Source: Lentisphaeria bacterium (GTDB lineage Bacteria; Verrucomicrobiota; Lentisphaeria; Victivallales; Victivallaceae). From it: a DNA stretch of 64,000 nucleotides. The notes below the pieces were generated by a model. The model saw only the letters and a list, made by a program, of their open reading frames with translations, did not search any database and was not told where the DNA came from. Location of the stretch: assembly GCA_017507125.1 (NCBI GenBank), contig JAFWBQ010000085.1, positions 1 through 64,000 on the forward strand, written 5' to 3'. Below, one piece after another: positions 44,708 through 52,842 of this stretch. Position 1 is the stretch's first letter; every line of letters starts with the position of its first letter. The translations under genes were made by a program, and so were the position numbers.

Positions 44708-44740
44708 TGCCCGAAAAAGAAGACACTTCTTTTTCGGGCA
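44708..44740 (-). other. Perfect 15-bp hairpin in the nrdG leader
   Basis: TGCCCGAAAAAGAAG (44708-44722) pairs with CTTCTTTTTCGGGCA (44726-44740) around a 3-base loop. It would begin near the 5' end of the nrdG mRNA. No T-run follows on the minus strand, so it is not a simple terminator. An mRNA-stabilising or control stem is possible. Confidence 0.7.
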
Positions 44741-44756
44741 TATCTGTCACAGTTAT

Positions 44757-44784
44757 ACAATACCACATTATATTGATATTGCAA
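44757..44784 (-). promoter_or_regulatory. Promoter of the nrdG-nrdD operon
   Basis: On the minus strand TTGCAA and TATTGT are 16 bp apart, with ATGTGG just before the -10. One NrdR-like box fills the spacer. An alternative pair, TTGACG with TATAAT, has only 14 bp between and is less likely. Confidence 0.5.
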
Positions 44785-44809
44785 GCCGTCAAAACACAAT
44801 ATATAGTAT
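44762..44809. promoter_or_regulatory. Tandem NrdR-box-like sites
   Basis: ACACAATATATAGTAT (44794-44809) is a close match to the NrdR box consensus ACAC-wATATATw-GTGT. ACCACATTATATTGAT (44762-44777) is a weaker copy. Their starts are 32 bp apart, three helical turns, as in known nrd promoters. They overlap and flank the promoter elements, so binding of NrdR should repress nrdG-nrdD when dATP is plentiful. The nrdR gene itself is not in the window. Confidence 0.7.
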
Positions 44810-44893
44810 TTTTTTACAAAATAATTTTGAATTTTTTATTGATATTGCGCTTGACTTTTCATTGAATCCGTGCTTCTTGCAAGAGAGTTCTTG

Positions 44894-44937
44894 AAACAAA
44901 AAACAGGGGATCCCGCTCTCAAAAGAACGGAACCCCC
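44894..44937 (-). terminator. Terminator of the M55 aminopeptidase genes
   Basis: On the minus strand a GGGG-TTCCG stem pairs with CGGGATCCCC, with a small bulge, followed by TGTTTTTTG. It lies 33 bp after the stop at 44970. Confidence 0.75.
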
Positions 44938-44969
44938 AACAGAGCAAACAGTTATCTCAATAAACTCTC

Positions 44970-45755
44970 TTACGAATTGAAAAAGAAAGCCTTTTCCACG
45001 CTTTCCGCTTGAAGTTCCCAGGTGCGGGCATCAAGATGTCTGTATGCCGGATTCACCGGAACCTGCTGTCTGGAAACAAGCTCAAGCCGGAACGTGACCG
45101 GCAGAGAAGCCTTCAACAGCGGACACCGATGGGCCTTTCTCACAGCCTCTTCGGCTTTGGCGGCAATGAGTTCAAGATTTTTCCCGGGAGCGGGAATACG
45201 CGCCCCATTGCAGGAAAATCCTTTTTTCGCCGGACAGGTCACTGCTTCGGGGAGCCACTCTGAAGCCTCAGCACAGGTTTTGTCATCCCCTGAAACCATA
45301 ATAACAGGCACACCGTGTTCACCGGCGATGTAAGCGCAGATACCTATTTCACCGGTCAACGTGCCGTTGATCCAGAGATTCTGCCAGGTCAAGGAACTCA
45401 TGGTGTGCTCGCAGACGGCGCCGGGAGTTCCCGCCTTGGCGTGGTATCCCAGCAAAATCAGCCCATCGCTGCCGTCAAGATCTGCCAGCAGTTCCCCGGG
45501 AGTAGCTCCGGAAATCAGATCAGCTCTGGGGTCGATCATGGCGCGGGTCACATTCTGTCCGCTGCCGTGACCGTCACGGACAATGATCTCTGTGGCGCCC
45601 GCCCGGCAGCATCCCTCGATGCAGGCGTTGATCTCATCAGCAAGAAGATTGTTTGTCTGAGCGATAAGATCGGGTCTGTTGAACGCAGGAGAGATGTAGC
45701 TTGCACTGCTGACGCCGGACAAACCTTCGTTGTCAGTTACAATATAGATTTTCAC
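44970..45755 (-). CDS. M55-family D-aminopeptidase (second of a pair)
   Basis: DppA-like zinc enzymes release D-amino acids from peptides, often wall-derived. The 261-residue protein has the metal motifs TDNEGLSG (Asp8, Glu10), IVRDGHGSG (His), LILLGYHAKAG (His) and TGEIGICAY (Glu). Its start is a GTG. It is roughly 70 percent identical by eye to the upstream copy, from which it is separated by 10 bp. It is cytoplasmic. The C-terminus RTWELQAESVEKAFFFN is near identical in the pair, marking a recent tandem duplication. Confidence 0.9.
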   Translation of the reverse strand: MKIYIVTDNEGLSGVSSASYISPAFNRPDLIAQTNNLLADEINACIEGCCRAGATEIIVRDGHGSGQNVTRAMIDPRADLISGATPGELLADLDGSDGLILLGYHAKAGTPGAVCEHTMSSLTWQNLWINGTLTGEIGICAYIAGEHGVPVIMVSGDDKTCAEASEWLPEAVTCPAKKGFSCNGARIPAPGKNLELIAAKAEEAVRKAHRCPLLKASLPVTFRLELVSRQQVPVNPAYRHLDARTWELQAESVEKAFFFNS

Positions 45756-45765
45756 GGATCAGTTC

Positions 45766-46551
45766 TCACCAGTTGAAAAAGAGCGCGCGTTCCATACTTT
45801 CTGCAGTCAGCTCCCAAGTACGGGCATCAAGATGTTTGTAGGCGGGATTCACAGGCATACGGTTGCGTGAAACCAATTCAACCTTGAAAACCAGAGGTGT
45901 TGCAGGTTTGAGAGGAGTGCAGTTTTTCGCATTGCGGCATGCTTTTTCGGCACATTCGGTAATGAGGGCGCGGGTTTTTTCCAGAGAGGGCATACGGGCG
46001 CCGTCGCAGGAAAATCCTTTTTTGACCTGACAGGTCACTGCTTCGGGGAGCCACTCTGCGGCTTCAGCGCAGCATTTGTCGTCGCCGGAAACCATGATGA
46101 CGGGAATATTGTGTTCACCTGCGATATAGGCGTCGATACCGATTTCACCGATACTGCGACCGTTGACCCAGGCATTCTGCCAGCTGGCAGAACTCATGGT
46201 ATGTTCACAGACGGCGCCGGGAGTACCGGCTTTTGCATGATATCCCAACAGAATAAGTCCGTCGCTGCCGTCAATGTCAGCAAAGCGCACACCGGGGGTG
46301 TTGCCGTCGATCAAATCGGCTCTGGGGTCGATCATGGCGCGGGTGACGTTGAATCCGCCGCCATGGCAATCTTTGACAATGATTTCGGTGGCGCCGGCAC
46401 GGACGCATCCTTCGATACAGGCATTGATATCCGCCGCCATCTGTTTTCTTGCTTCGGCGATCAGGTCGGGACGGTTCTTTGCCGCACTGATGTAAAGGGA
46501 ACTGCTGACACCGCTGATACCTTCAAGATCGGTCATGATATAAATTTTCAT
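45766..46551 (-). CDS. M55-family D-aminopeptidase (first of a pair)
   Basis: The 261-residue paralogue shows the same zinc ligands: MTDLEGISG, IVKDCHGGG, LILLGYHAKAG and IGEIGIDAY. It has an ATG start with AAAAGG upstream and leads the two-gene transcript from the promoter near 46600. Sequence differences between copies concentrate in the region after residue 180, which could change peptide preference. Role in recycling D-Ala-containing peptides from peptidoglycan is inferred from the family. Confidence 0.92.
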   Translation of the reverse strand: MKIYIMTDLEGISGVSSSLYISAAKNRPDLIAEARKQMAADINACIEGCVRAGATEIIVKDCHGGGFNVTRAMIDPRADLIDGNTPGVRFADIDGSDGLILLGYHAKAGTPGAVCEHTMSSASWQNAWVNGRSIGEIGIDAYIAGEHNIPVIMVSGDDKCCAEAAEWLPEAVTCQVKKGFSCDGARMPSLEKTRALITECAEKACRNAKNCTPLKPATPLVFKVELVSRNRMPVNPAYKHLDARTWELTAESMERALFFNW

Positions 46552-46588
46552 TTCAGATTCCTTTTTATTCCGTTAATGTTGCAGTTCT

Positions 46589-46617
46589 AAATTAACACCC
46601 GGCAAAGAGATTTTCAA
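46589..46617 (-). promoter_or_regulatory. Promoter of the M55 gene pair
   Basis: On the minus strand TTGAAA and TAATTT are 17 bp apart, with CGGGTGT before the -10. Confidence 0.55.
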
Positions 46618-46653
46618 GCAAAAAAAGAAAACTTTTTGTCAAATATTTTTTTA

Positions 46654-46693
46654 TTGACTTGAAAAAAAGGTGATATTGTGATAAATTTTATCA
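46654..46693 (+). promoter_or_regulatory. TetR gene promoter with palindromic operator
   Basis: TTGACT (46654-46659) and TATTGT (46674-46679) are candidate elements, although the 14-bp spacer is short; AGGTGA precedes the -10. The 15-bp palindrome TGATAAA-T-TTTATCA (46679-46693) overlaps the -10 end, a fit for autorepression by the regulator encoded downstream. Confidence 0.5.
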
Positions 46694-46724
46694 ACATCAA
46701 TCAATCTTCAGAGGAAAAATATTT

Positions 46725-47306
46725 ATGCCCCGACTGACTCCGGAAAACAAGGAACTGCACATCACGCAAATGCGCGAAAACATCTGCCGTTTTTTTACGG
46801 AGCTTTTTGCCGCTGAAGGCGATGTTTCCATGGAGCGTCTGGCTGAAAAATCCGGTATCGCCAAAGGAACCATCTACAATTACTTCAAAGACAAAAAAGA
46901 GCTGACTGCCGCTGTCATGGAAAGCCGGCGCGAAGCGATGATCAGCCTTATGGAAAAGGAGATTTCCCCAGATGCCCCGGCGGAACAGCAGCTTGAAACT
47001 TTTGTTTGTATCATGTGGAAGGATTTTCACACCTACCGCCATCTGCGTCTGGAGTATCTGCGCAACAATCCTGTGCGTCAGATCCCTCACCGTCCCCGTC
47101 CGCTGGATATACTCAAAAAGATCATGGAAAAAGGTATCTCCTCATCTGAGTTCCGGGAAATGGATCCGGAAGAAGCTGCGCTTTTTGTCTTTTGTTCCCT
47201 TATCGGTAAGTTCCGTCACTATCTGCTTAAAGACGTAGCCGCGGAACCGGAAAAAGAGGCACAGTCTACTTTGAGCTTTCTGCTGCCGGCTCTGAAGAAA
47301 AAGTGA
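46725..47306 (+). CDS. TetR-family transcriptional regulator
   Basis: This 193-residue protein has the TetR helix-turn-helix at about 30-55 (MERLAEKSGIAKGTIYNYFKDKKELTAAV). The remaining helical domain, which binds a ligand, is variable. GAGGA lies 10 bases before ATG. A palindrome in its promoter suggests autoregulation. The neighbouring GDPD and hydrolase genes have their own promoter; whether they are targets is unknown. Confidence 0.9.
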   Translation: MPRLTPENKELHITQMRENICRFFTELFAAEGDVSMERLAEKSGIAKGTIYNYFKDKKELTAAVMESRREAMISLMEKEISPDAPAEQQLETFVCIMWKDFHTYRHLRLEYLRNNPVRQIPHRPRPLDILKKIMEKGISSSEFREMDPEEAALFVFCSLIGKFRHYLLKDVAAEPEKEAQSTLSFLLPALKKK

Positions 47307-47364
47307 TTCTGGAGATTTTCAAGGTGAGTTGAGAAAATTTCCGCTTTTCGCTTCAGAACCATGC

Positions 47365-47393
47365 TTGACTTTTCCCTTCTCCGGTGTTACAGT
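47365..47393 (+). promoter_or_regulatory. Promoter of the GDPD-hydrolase pair
   Basis: TTGACT (47365-47370) and TACAGT (47388-47393) are 17 bp apart with CGGTGT before the -10. The first ten bases match the hydF promoter (TTGACTTTTC). Confidence 0.6.
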
Positions 47394-47436
47394 AAGTAAA
47401 TTTCATTCACCATTTTTTGAAGGAGTATATTGTTTT

Positions 47437-48222
47437 ATGCCGGAATCTGTTTCTCTTGACCGTCTTCACAAGGAAGAACGTATTCTTGTCACTGCCCACC
47501 GTGGGAACTCCGTAGATTTCCCTGAGAACACCCTTCTTTCCATGACTGAAGCGGTGAAAGCCGGTACCGATTTCATTGAGTTTGATTTGCGTTCCACCAG
47601 CGACAATGTGCCGATCCTGCTTCATGATGAGACCCTTGTCCGTACTGCCGACGTACCCGGAACTCCGGAAGAAAAAACTCTTGCGGAGATCAAAAAGCTC
47701 AACGCCTCCTGGTACCGCCACATGCGCCGCCAGTCTGCGCCTCTGGATTTTCAGGTGGAGATCCCCACCTTTGAAGAGATCCTTGACGCTCTGAGTGACA
47801 AGGCGGCAATGAATATCCAGATGTATCTGAAAAATCCCGCCGCCTTGAAAGAGGCGTGCCGTCTCTATAAGAAGTATGACATGTATGACAGAGGTTACAT
47901 GACCATCGCCGACGAAGACGTCGTTGAAGCGGTCCATGCCATCGACAAAGATATTGCCATCTGCCTGACGCCCGGTTGGAACGAGCGCATCACCGAAAAA
48001 AACCAGCGCCGCTGTGCGGAATTGGGCTGCCGTTTCTTCCAGCCCATCCGTTCCACACTGACGCCGGAGCTGCTTCAGCTTTCCAGAGAACTCGGGTTGC
48101 GTGCCAATGCTTTCTATGCCGACACGGAAACCGATTTTGCCGGACTCTATAACATGGGGGTACAAGGCATCATGACCAATGCGCCTGCCCGTCTGGTGCA
48201 GTGGCTCAAACTTCAGAAGTAA
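47437..48222 (+). CDS. Glycerophosphodiester phosphodiesterase family protein
   Basis: GDPD enzymes hydrolyse glycerophosphodiesters to glycerol-3-phosphate and an alcohol. The 261-residue product from ATG 47437 (MPESVSLDRL) has VTAHRGNSVDFPENTLLSM and EFDLRSTSDNVPILLHDETL, which hold the catalytic His pair and metal Glu/Asp. AGGAG precedes the start at 11 bases; the frame is open further upstream but lacks a ribosome site there and would cross the promoter. No signal peptide is visible. It is 16 bp before the alpha/beta hydrolase gene. Confidence 0.87.
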   Translation: MPESVSLDRLHKEERILVTAHRGNSVDFPENTLLSMTEAVKAGTDFIEFDLRSTSDNVPILLHDETLVRTADVPGTPEEKTLAEIKKLNASWYRHMRRQSAPLDFQVEIPTFEEILDALSDKAAMNIQMYLKNPAALKEACRLYKKYDMYDRGYMTIADEDVVEAVHAIDKDIAICLTPGWNERITEKNQRRCAELGCRFFQPIRSTLTPELLQLSRELGLRANAFYADTETDFAGLYNMGVQGIMTNAPARLVQWLKLQK

Positions 48223-48238
48223 GGGGAGAGAGGATTTT

Positions 48239-48982
48239 ATGAAAAAGATCGTTTTTCCCGCCAACTGGAGCTGTGATGAGTGGTATGGATTCACCCGCCA
48301 TCACTTTGAGTTTGAAAACTGCAAAGCGTGGATCGTTGAACCCAAATACCCCGCAGGGGACGGACGCTGGAGCTGGTGTACCGTCTGGCCCGAAGCCTTT
48401 GTGAAACGGGTGGGGATCGTGGATCTGCTTGAACACGGCTTTTATCACGTCCACATCGACGCTTTTGCCTTCCGGGCAAGTCCCGAAGGAGTGGCGCTCA
48501 TGGGCAGATTCCACGATTTTCTGGTGAGTCTGGGACTTTCTGCAAAGGTAAACCTTATCGGCATGAGCTGGGGCGGATTCTTTTCACTCCGCTATGCAGA
48601 AACCTTCCCTGAGCGCATTGCCGCCATCTATCTGGACGCTCCGCTCTGCAATGCCGCAGATCCTGCAAGTCCTGACAGTGACCGTTCTCAAAGCATTTAT
48701 GAGAACTACAAGATGAGTTTTGAAGAGCTGAGTGTTTCCAAACTCAACCCCATCAATAATGTTGCACCTCTGGTTGCCGCCCGTATCCCTCTTATGGCGG
48801 CTGTGGGCGAAACGGATCAGTCAGTCAACAACGAAACCAACTTCAACATCCTTGAGAAAAAGATCATTGAACTCGGCGGCACCATTTCCACCACCCGCCG
48901 CAACTACTGGGGACACCATCCCCACGGTTTTGATGACACAGAACCCCTTCTGGCGTTCCACTGCGCTGCGCGGGAAGAGTAA
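48239..48982 (+). CDS. Alpha/beta-fold hydrolase
   Basis: The 247-residue protein has the nucleophile elbow LIGMSWGGFFSLRYA (Ser near residue 103), an Asp in IYLDAPLCNA or AVGETDQSV, and a C-terminal His in WGHHPHGFDD. The start has GGGGAGAGAGG upstream. It could be an esterase or a sugar-ester deacetylase, but the substrate cannot be set. It is cotranscribed with the GDPD gene, and a strong terminator follows. Confidence 0.8.
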   Translation: MKKIVFPANWSCDEWYGFTRHHFEFENCKAWIVEPKYPAGDGRWSWCTVWPEAFVKRVGIVDLLEHGFYHVHIDAFAFRASPEGVALMGRFHDFLVSLGLSAKVNLIGMSWGGFFSLRYAETFPERIAAIYLDAPLCNAADPASPDSDRSQSIYENYKMSFEELSVSKLNPINNVAPLVAARIPLMAAVGETDQSVNNETNFNILEKKIIELGGTISTTRRNYWGHHPHGFDDTEPLLAFHCAAREE

Positions 48983-48996
48983 GTTTCACACCATAC

Positions 48997-49045
48997 AAAA
49001 AGGCTCTGTCTCCGCTCCTTTGCCGGAGCTGACAGAGCCTTTCTT
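48997..49045. terminator. Bidirectional terminator between convergent genes
   Basis: AGGCTCTGTC (49001-49010) pairs perfectly with GACAGAGCCT (49031-49040), with an inner TCCG/CGGA stem. AAAA precedes and TTCTT follows, so both strands end in a T-run. Confidence 0.85.
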
Positions 49046-49058
49046 ATTGGTTATTTTT

Positions 49059-50090
49059 TCAGATGACTGAAAGTTTGCCTTTGATACGTTCAAGTTCAAA
49101 CGAGGCATCGGTGACAAGTTCATCAATGAGCGCTTTGACGGGGATCACTTCATCAGCCATGCCCACGGACTGACCCGCCATGACGGAACCGTACTCAACG
49201 TCTCCTTCAACAACGGCACGGCGCAAAGCGCCCATCCAGTATTTTTCCACCTCTTCCTGAGCCTGCTGACGGTGGATGGTTCCGGCTTCCATCTCTTTGA
49301 GAAGCCGCAGCTGCAATTTGCCGAATTCCTGCATGCCCCTGTTCCGCAGAGCGCGGACCGCCACAACAGGCAGCGCAGAGTCATACTGGGGAGTGGATAC
49401 AGCATCCCGGGCATTGGCGCGGCGGAAAGCCGCTTTGAAATTGGCGTGGGCCTTGCACTCCTCAGTCATGACGAAACGCGTTCCCAACTGAACTCCTGCC
49501 GCGCCCATCATCAGAAGATGCGCCACCATGCGCCCGGTGGAAATGCCGCCCGCCACAAAAACAGGAAGCTGATCCCCGACCTTGAAGAGCACCTGCTGCA
49601 GGAGCACCATGGCTGAAACGTGTCCGATATGACCGCCGGCTTCGCTGCCTTCAAGTACAAGGGCATCGGCTCCGAAACGGATCATGCGCTCCGCAATGGA
49701 AAGAGTTGAAGCAAAACACAATACCTTTGCCCCGGTGGCTTTGGCGGCTTCGACCTCTTTTTCTTTGGGGAAACTCCCGGCAAAGACGATATAATCCACC
49801 GGGTTGTCCCTGATCATTTCCAGATGATCCTTATAGGCAGGGGCAATTGTGATAAGATTCACAGCAAAAGGATTCGGGGTCAGCTCACGCAAGGTCCGGA
49901 TCTGCTGCTGCAATACATCTGTAGGGGCGTTGCCCCCGGCAAGACATCCGAAAGCACCGTTGTTGCATACTGCCGCCACCAGCTGAGGTTCGGAAACCCA
50001 GGTCATAGCACCGCAAATAATGGGATATCTGCTGCCCAGAAATTCACATCCCCGCGCCGCAAGATTGGAAAACATTTTATTTTCAGCCAT
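49059..50090 (-). CDS. FabK/nitronate monooxygenase-like flavoprotein
   Basis: This 343-residue FMN barrel belongs to the group containing enoyl-ACP reductase II and nitronate monooxygenase. Motifs are YPIICGAMTWVSEPQLVAAV, ALVLEGSEAGGHIG with the active His, PVFVAGGISTGRMVA and GVQLGTRFV. If a FabK it makes saturated fatty acyl chains; fabF is encoded at 54.6 kb but no other fab genes lie here. The start has GGAGTTTTTTT upstream. It stands alone between a terminator and its own promoter. Confidence 0.85.
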   Translation of the reverse strand: MAENKMFSNLAARGCEFLGSRYPIICGAMTWVSEPQLVAAVCNNGAFGCLAGGNAPTDVLQQQIRTLRELTPNPFAVNLITIAPAYKDHLEMIRDNPVDYIVFAGSFPKEKEVEAAKATGAKVLCFASTLSIAERMIRFGADALVLEGSEAGGHIGHVSAMVLLQQVLFKVGDQLPVFVAGGISTGRMVAHLLMMGAAGVQLGTRFVMTEECKAHANFKAAFRRANARDAVSTPQYDSALPVVAVRALRNRGMQEFGKLQLRLLKEMEAGTIHRQQAQEEVEKYWMGALRRAVVEGDVEYGSVMAGQSVGMADEVIPVKALIDELVTDASFELERIKGKLSVI

Positions 50091-50137
50091 AAAAAAACTC
50101 CTTTGTAAAAGTAACTCTTTTTCAGTGTCATTGTTAT

Positions 50138-50166
50138 AAAATACACCATATAGTTACTTTTTTCAA
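50138..50166 (-). promoter_or_regulatory. Promoter of the FabK-like gene
   Basis: On the minus strand TTGAAA and TATTTT are 17 bp apart, with TGGTG directly before the -10. The rest of 50167-50292 is AT-rich with no gene seen. Confidence 0.6.
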
Positions 50167-50292
50167 AGAAGTTTTCCCACACAACCCTTCAAAAAGAAGC
50201 GGTGCTATCACCCTAACAGCTTTAAGAATAAAACTTTAACACAATTAAATAATTTTGAAAGATTTTTTCCTCTTCCATGATTTTTACGATTT

Positions 50293-50832
50293 TCACAGAA
50301 AAATCAACGCCATGGAAGCGGCTATGATAAGTGCGGAAAATAAAATGGCGACAATGAGCGGCAGAGAACTTCTGAAATTGCTCTGAGCCTGAACAGGGGA
50401 GGTTGAATCGCTCTTTTCAGCGCAATGAAAAAAATTCTGTCCGGGAGCGTCATAATATTTGCCGCAAGATCTGTAATAACGTATTTCCAACTGTTCCATT
50501 CTTGAGGAAAATTCTTTTTCCGCATTGATGATGCTCCCCAGATTTTCCAATTCCCCGGCAGCATTGTCCGAGTCAATGAGAAACTCCTTGAGCACGTCAC
50601 ATCTTTTGGAAAGTCTGGCAAGCTCTGATTCCGCTGCGGCACGGTTCCTTGCCATCAGTTTCCGCAACTCGACACGGCGACGGTCAAATTCGGCATTATG
50701 AGCAGTAAAATTACTGTTCCCGGCAGGTGCACCTGTCAGCGTTCCTGATTTCTCAAGGGGCTTTTCTGTACTGTTTTCAACCTTCCGTCCCCGCATGAGG
50801 ACCTCGCCTGATTCCTGATAAGCCATCTTCAT
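50293..50832 (-). CDS. Coiled-coil protein with C-terminal membrane anchor
   Basis: No family was recognised. The 179 residues begin polar and disordered (1-45), then a charged helical region (about 48-118, with RRRVELRKLMARNRAAAE) likely forms a coiled coil. A single hydrophobic helix ends the protein (SLPLIVAILFSALIIAASMAL), so it may be tail-anchored. Its ATG overlaps the mutL stop by 4 bp (ATGA), so translation is coupled. A link to mismatch repair is not implied by sequence. Confidence 0.65.
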   Translation of the reverse strand: MKMAYQESGEVLMRGRKVENSTEKPLEKSGTLTGAPAGNSNFTAHNAEFDRRRVELRKLMARNRAAAESELARLSKRCDVLKEFLIDSDNAAGELENLGSIINAEKEFSSRMEQLEIRYYRSCGKYYDAPGQNFFHCAEKSDSTSPVQAQSNFRSSLPLIVAILFSALIIAASMALIFL

Positions 50833-52841
50833 CTTCTCCCGAAACGTTTTTCGATTTCACGCAAACTTAAAGTGATTATGGTAGGTCTTCCATGGGGACA
50901 CAAAGTTCCCTGCCGGCAATTCTTCAGCTCTTTGAGCAGCTCCTCTGCGCCCTGTACGGTCAGGGGATCATGAGCCTTGACTGCGGCATGGCACGCGGCA
51001 CGGGCCACAGCTTCAAGATCCCCCGGCGTATAATTTTCATCCAGCAACCCGTTGAGCATATCAATAACAAGCTCTGTCAATGGGCGGCTGCAGCGGAGCC
51101 CCACCGGTAGACCGTTGACCATAACGTTCATCTTGCCTGCCGGTGAAAAGTCAAATCCGAGTTTCTGAAAAAACTCAAGATTCCGGGTCAGCAAGGTCAG
51201 AAGTCCTCTGGGGAGCTCCAATATTTCCGGGATCAACAGTCCCTGAGCAGCACCGCTCTCCTGAGTCTGCCAGGAGTCAAGAAGCCTTTCAAACATGATC
51301 CTTTCGTGAGCGGCATGCTGATCTATAAGGAGCAATCCCTCCTTTCCGGCAGCAAGAAGATAGGTATCATCGTAGATCCCCAAAATCCTCTCCGGCCAGA
51401 ACCCCGCCGGGAGATGCCTCTCTTTTTCCCGGATCTCAACAGGCCCCGGATCCGACTCACCATTTTCCGGAACGACCGGAGGAACACCTGGTTGGGAAAC
51501 GTCAATTGTCCTCTTCTGAGAAGGAAACTCTTCCACTTCCCTTACCGGCTCGTGCCGCTTGTAAACGCCTCCGTCGGGCTCATGCGCCACTCTTGTTTCC
51601 GCAGCAAGAGGTTCATCGGTCAACTGCCGCTCACTTCTGTCAAAGAGCAGTTCAAGCTGCTCCTGTTTCTTTTCCACGGAGTAAGAAACATCCGCTGCGT
51701 CAAGAAGCAGCCTGATGCCCCCCGGAACCGTTTTTTTCCCGGTTCCGACATTCTGCGGCGCCCCGGCTCCGGGAGGCTCCGTTCCGGAAAGAGAAGCAGG
51801 AACCGGCGTGTCGGGGAGCGGCTCAGAAACCGGTTCACGTCCGGGGATGCCCGCGCCCCAGTTACGCAGAGCGTTCCCCACTGCTGCGGCAACGGCACGG
51901 ATAATAAAAAATTCTGAACGGAAACGGATCTCACGCTTTGCCGGATGCACATTCACGTCAATTTCCTGAACGGGCAAAGTCAGAAAGAGTACAGCCGGAA
52001 CATAACGTCCCGGTTCTGACAATGTGGCATATCCATCTTTCAATGCCCGTGAAACAGTCAGTGATTCCACAGGTCTGCGGTTGACAAAAAAGCGTTGATC
52101 CCGGCGGGAGGAACGTGTGACTCCCGGAGATCCGATGAAACCGGTTATCTGCAAATTCCCCTCTTTATGTTCCACAGGGATCATACCGGAGCAGTTCTGA
52201 CGTCCGAAAAGTTCCCGCATCCTTTCTTCCAGAGTGGCACGGGGCAGCCGGAATGCCATTCTGCCATCCAGTTTCAATTCAAAGCTCACTCCCGGATTGG
52301 CAAGAGCAAGCAAAGTCACAGCCTCTTCGATATGGTGCTCTTCAGTGGCAGGAGACTTCATAAATTTTTTTCTTGCAGGAGTATTGAAAAAAAGATTTTC
52401 CACCTTGATACAGGTGCCCGCAGGGGCACCACAGGGAACCACATGCAGGATCTTACCTCCTTCAGCGGTGAGTTCCACCCCTTCTTTGGACTCCTTTTCA
52501 CGGGTCCGCATGGTAAATCGCGAAATCTGCGCCATGGAGGGCAATGCCTCCCCGCGGAACCCCATGGTCATGACACTTGAAATATCCTCTGCACGGATCA
52601 GTTTGCTGGTTCCGTGAAGTTCAAGAGCATTGCGTGCATCTTCTTCATCCATACCGCATCCGTCATCGGTGACAGAGATGAGGCGGCTGCCGGCGCGTTC
52701 CACTTCAATGGCAATGCGTCCGGCACCGGCATCAACAGCATTTTCGACCAGCTCTTTGACAACTGATGCAGGGCGTTCGATGACCTCCCCGGCGGCAATC
52801 AGATTGGCAAGAGCCTGATCCATTACTTTAATACGGCCCAT
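50829..52841 (-). CDS. mutL: DNA mismatch repair protein MutL
   Basis: MutL couples MutS mismatch recognition to strand cutting. ATG 52841 (MGRIKVMDQAL) is chosen with GGAGGAG about 10 bases upstream, giving 670 residues; the frame is open further. The GHKL ATPase spans about 1-330: ELVENAVDAGAGRI, TDDGCGMD, TMGFRGEALPSM, GTCIKVENLFFNTPARKKF. The C-terminal domain has the endonuclease metal motif DQHAAHERIMFE and CPHGRPTIITL, so it is the nicking type found in species lacking MutH. The proline-rich linker is about 340-470. mutS is not in the window. Confidence 0.95.
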   Translation of the reverse strand: MGRIKVMDQALANLIAAGEVIERPASVVKELVENAVDAGAGRIAIEVERAGSRLISVTDDGCGMDEEDARNALELHGTSKLIRAEDISSVMTMGFRGEALPSMAQISRFTMRTREKESKEGVELTAEGGKILHVVPCGAPAGTCIKVENLFFNTPARKKFMKSPATEEHHIEEAVTLLALANPGVSFELKLDGRMAFRLPRATLEERMRELFGRQNCSGMIPVEHKEGNLQITGFIGSPGVTRSSRRDQRFFVNRRPVESLTVSRALKDGYATLSEPGRYVPAVLFLTLPVQEIDVNVHPAKREIRFRSEFFIIRAVAAAVGNALRNWGAGIPGREPVSEPLPDTPVPASLSGTEPPGAGAPQNVGTGKKTVPGGIRLLLDAADVSYSVEKKQEQLELLFDRSERQLTDEPLAAETRVAHEPDGGVYKRHEPVREVEEFPSQKRTIDVSQPGVPPVVPENGESDPGPVEIREKERHLPAGFWPERILGIYDDTYLLAAGKEGLLLIDQHAAHERIMFERLLDSWQTQESGAAQGLLIPEILELPRGLLTLLTRNLEFFQKLGFDFSPAGKMNVMVNGLPVGLRCSRPLTELVIDMLNGLLDENYTPGDLEAVARAACHAAVKAHDPLTVQGAEELLKELKNCRQGTLCPHGRPTIITLSLREIEKRFGRR

Positions 52842-52842
52842 A

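Noticed and set aside
44853-44880. Plus-strand promoter starting TTGACTTTTC
   Set aside because: The -35 is good but no -10 is seen at 15-19 bp and no plus-strand gene follows.
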